Shown: in pieces, positions 63,919-64,000 of the stretch | Layout of the letters: each line of letters opens with the position of its first letter | How positions within the stretch are numbered: the stretch's first letter is position 1 | From: Magnetovibrio sp. PR-2 | GTDB lineage: Bacteria; Pseudomonadota; Alphaproteobacteria; Rhodospirillales; Magnetovibrionaceae | Assembly (NCBI RefSeq): GCF_036689815.1 | Contig: NZ_JBAHUR010000008.1 | Location: forward strand, 62,001 to 126,000 | Length of the DNA: 64,000 bases | Direction: 5' to 3' | Position numbers and translations under genes: made by a program | The notes under the pieces: generated by a model | What the model was told of the DNA's origin: nothing | Database searches by the model: none | Seen by the model: only the letters and a program-made list of their open reading frames with translations

Positions 63919-64000
63919 TAGTACTGGACCCCTTCAACAATCTTCAAGCCGTTGGTTTCCAGCGTGTGGATCCCGCCGTCATCCATGCGGATGTACTTCG
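63918..64000 (-). CDS. aprB: Dissimilatory APS reductase beta subunit, C-terminus only
   Basis: The last 26 residues of a gene that leaves the window on the right. The end reads RMDDGGIHTLETNGLKIVEG and stops in TAA, which overlaps the aprA ATG by one base. AprB carries two [4Fe-4S] clusters and precedes aprA in the known operons. The identity rests on the aprBA order and the overlap. Confidence 0.85.
   Translation of the reverse strand, partial: KYIRMDDGGIHTLETNGLKIVEGVQY

Noticed and set aside
62008-63921. Long open frame (637 codons) on the plus strand opposite aprA
   Set aside because: It mirrors aprA exactly, has no ribosome binding site and no recognisable domain; it is open only because the sense codons rarely create stops on the other strand.
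1-64000. CRISPR arrays, tRNA or rRNA genes
   Set aside because: No regularly spaced repeats and no tRNA or rRNA-like segments were recognised in any intergenic stretch.

Overview
The window looks like ordinary chromosome of a Gram-negative, microaerophilic, sulfur-oxidising alphaproteobacterium, probably near the Rhodospirillales; the genus cannot be fixed from this sequence. Pointers are a lipid A/KDO block, an alphaproteobacterial-style DUF3035 lipoprotein, a complete cbb3 oxidase locus (ccoNOQP-ccoGHIS), dissimilatory APS reductase (aprBA), and a DsrE-TusA-SQR-like-DUF1641 sulfur cluster. No tRNA, rRNA, CRISPR array or intact insertion sequence was seen.

Layout. 1-4638: end of a lipid A flippase gene, a DUF374 acyltransferase, waaA, lpxK and a late acyltransferase, tightly packed. 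4756-10282: response-regulator phosphatase, M23 peptidase, xseA, purD, an ABM-domain protein and a DUF1244 protein. 10367-13502: accessory stretch with a Tat-exported protein, a DsbA-fold isomerase-like protein, a small Cys/His protein and an AT-rich segment with an orphan gene. 13532-16264: tadA, a C26 glutamine amidotransferase, rluB, rsmD. 16417-18846: sulfur-handling cluster closed by a strong terminator, then a bacteriohemerythrin. 19416-30870: a long minus-strand block (maoC-like, ribF, ileS, lspA, DUF3035, two M16 proteins, pgi, mutL). 31050-33668: a PAS histidine kinase, a protein with only an integrase-type N-terminal domain, and a TauE/SafE-like protein. 33979-42009: cbb3 oxidase structural and assembly genes. 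42006-46225: a ceramidase-like membrane protein and an LplT-Aas fusion. 46524-53571: phosphate regulon phoR-pstSCAB-phoU-phoB with a three-unit Pho box. 53738-57215: ArsR-type regulator, cysteine-poor CysH-like protein, transglutaminase-like protein, metallophosphoesterase, MazG-like pyrophosphohydrolase. 57216-60867: accessory stretch with a peptidoglycan-binding-domain gene broken at a C9 tract and two Sel1-type genes. 61020-64000: SlyD-like protein, a 117-residue unknown, aprA and the end of aprB.

Taken together, AprBA, the SQR-like flavoprotein and the TusA/DsrE carriers would feed electrons from reduced sulfur into a chain ending at the high-affinity cbb3 oxidase. The hemerythrin could bind oxygen in the same low-oxygen setting. 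The most unusual items are the degenerate CysH-like protein behind a Cys/His-rich ArsR regulator, the C9 frameshift, the hairpin that contains the DUF1244 ribosome binding site, the perfect pstS-pstC intercistronic hairpin, and the ceramidase-like/LplT-Aas pair behind a palindromic operator.
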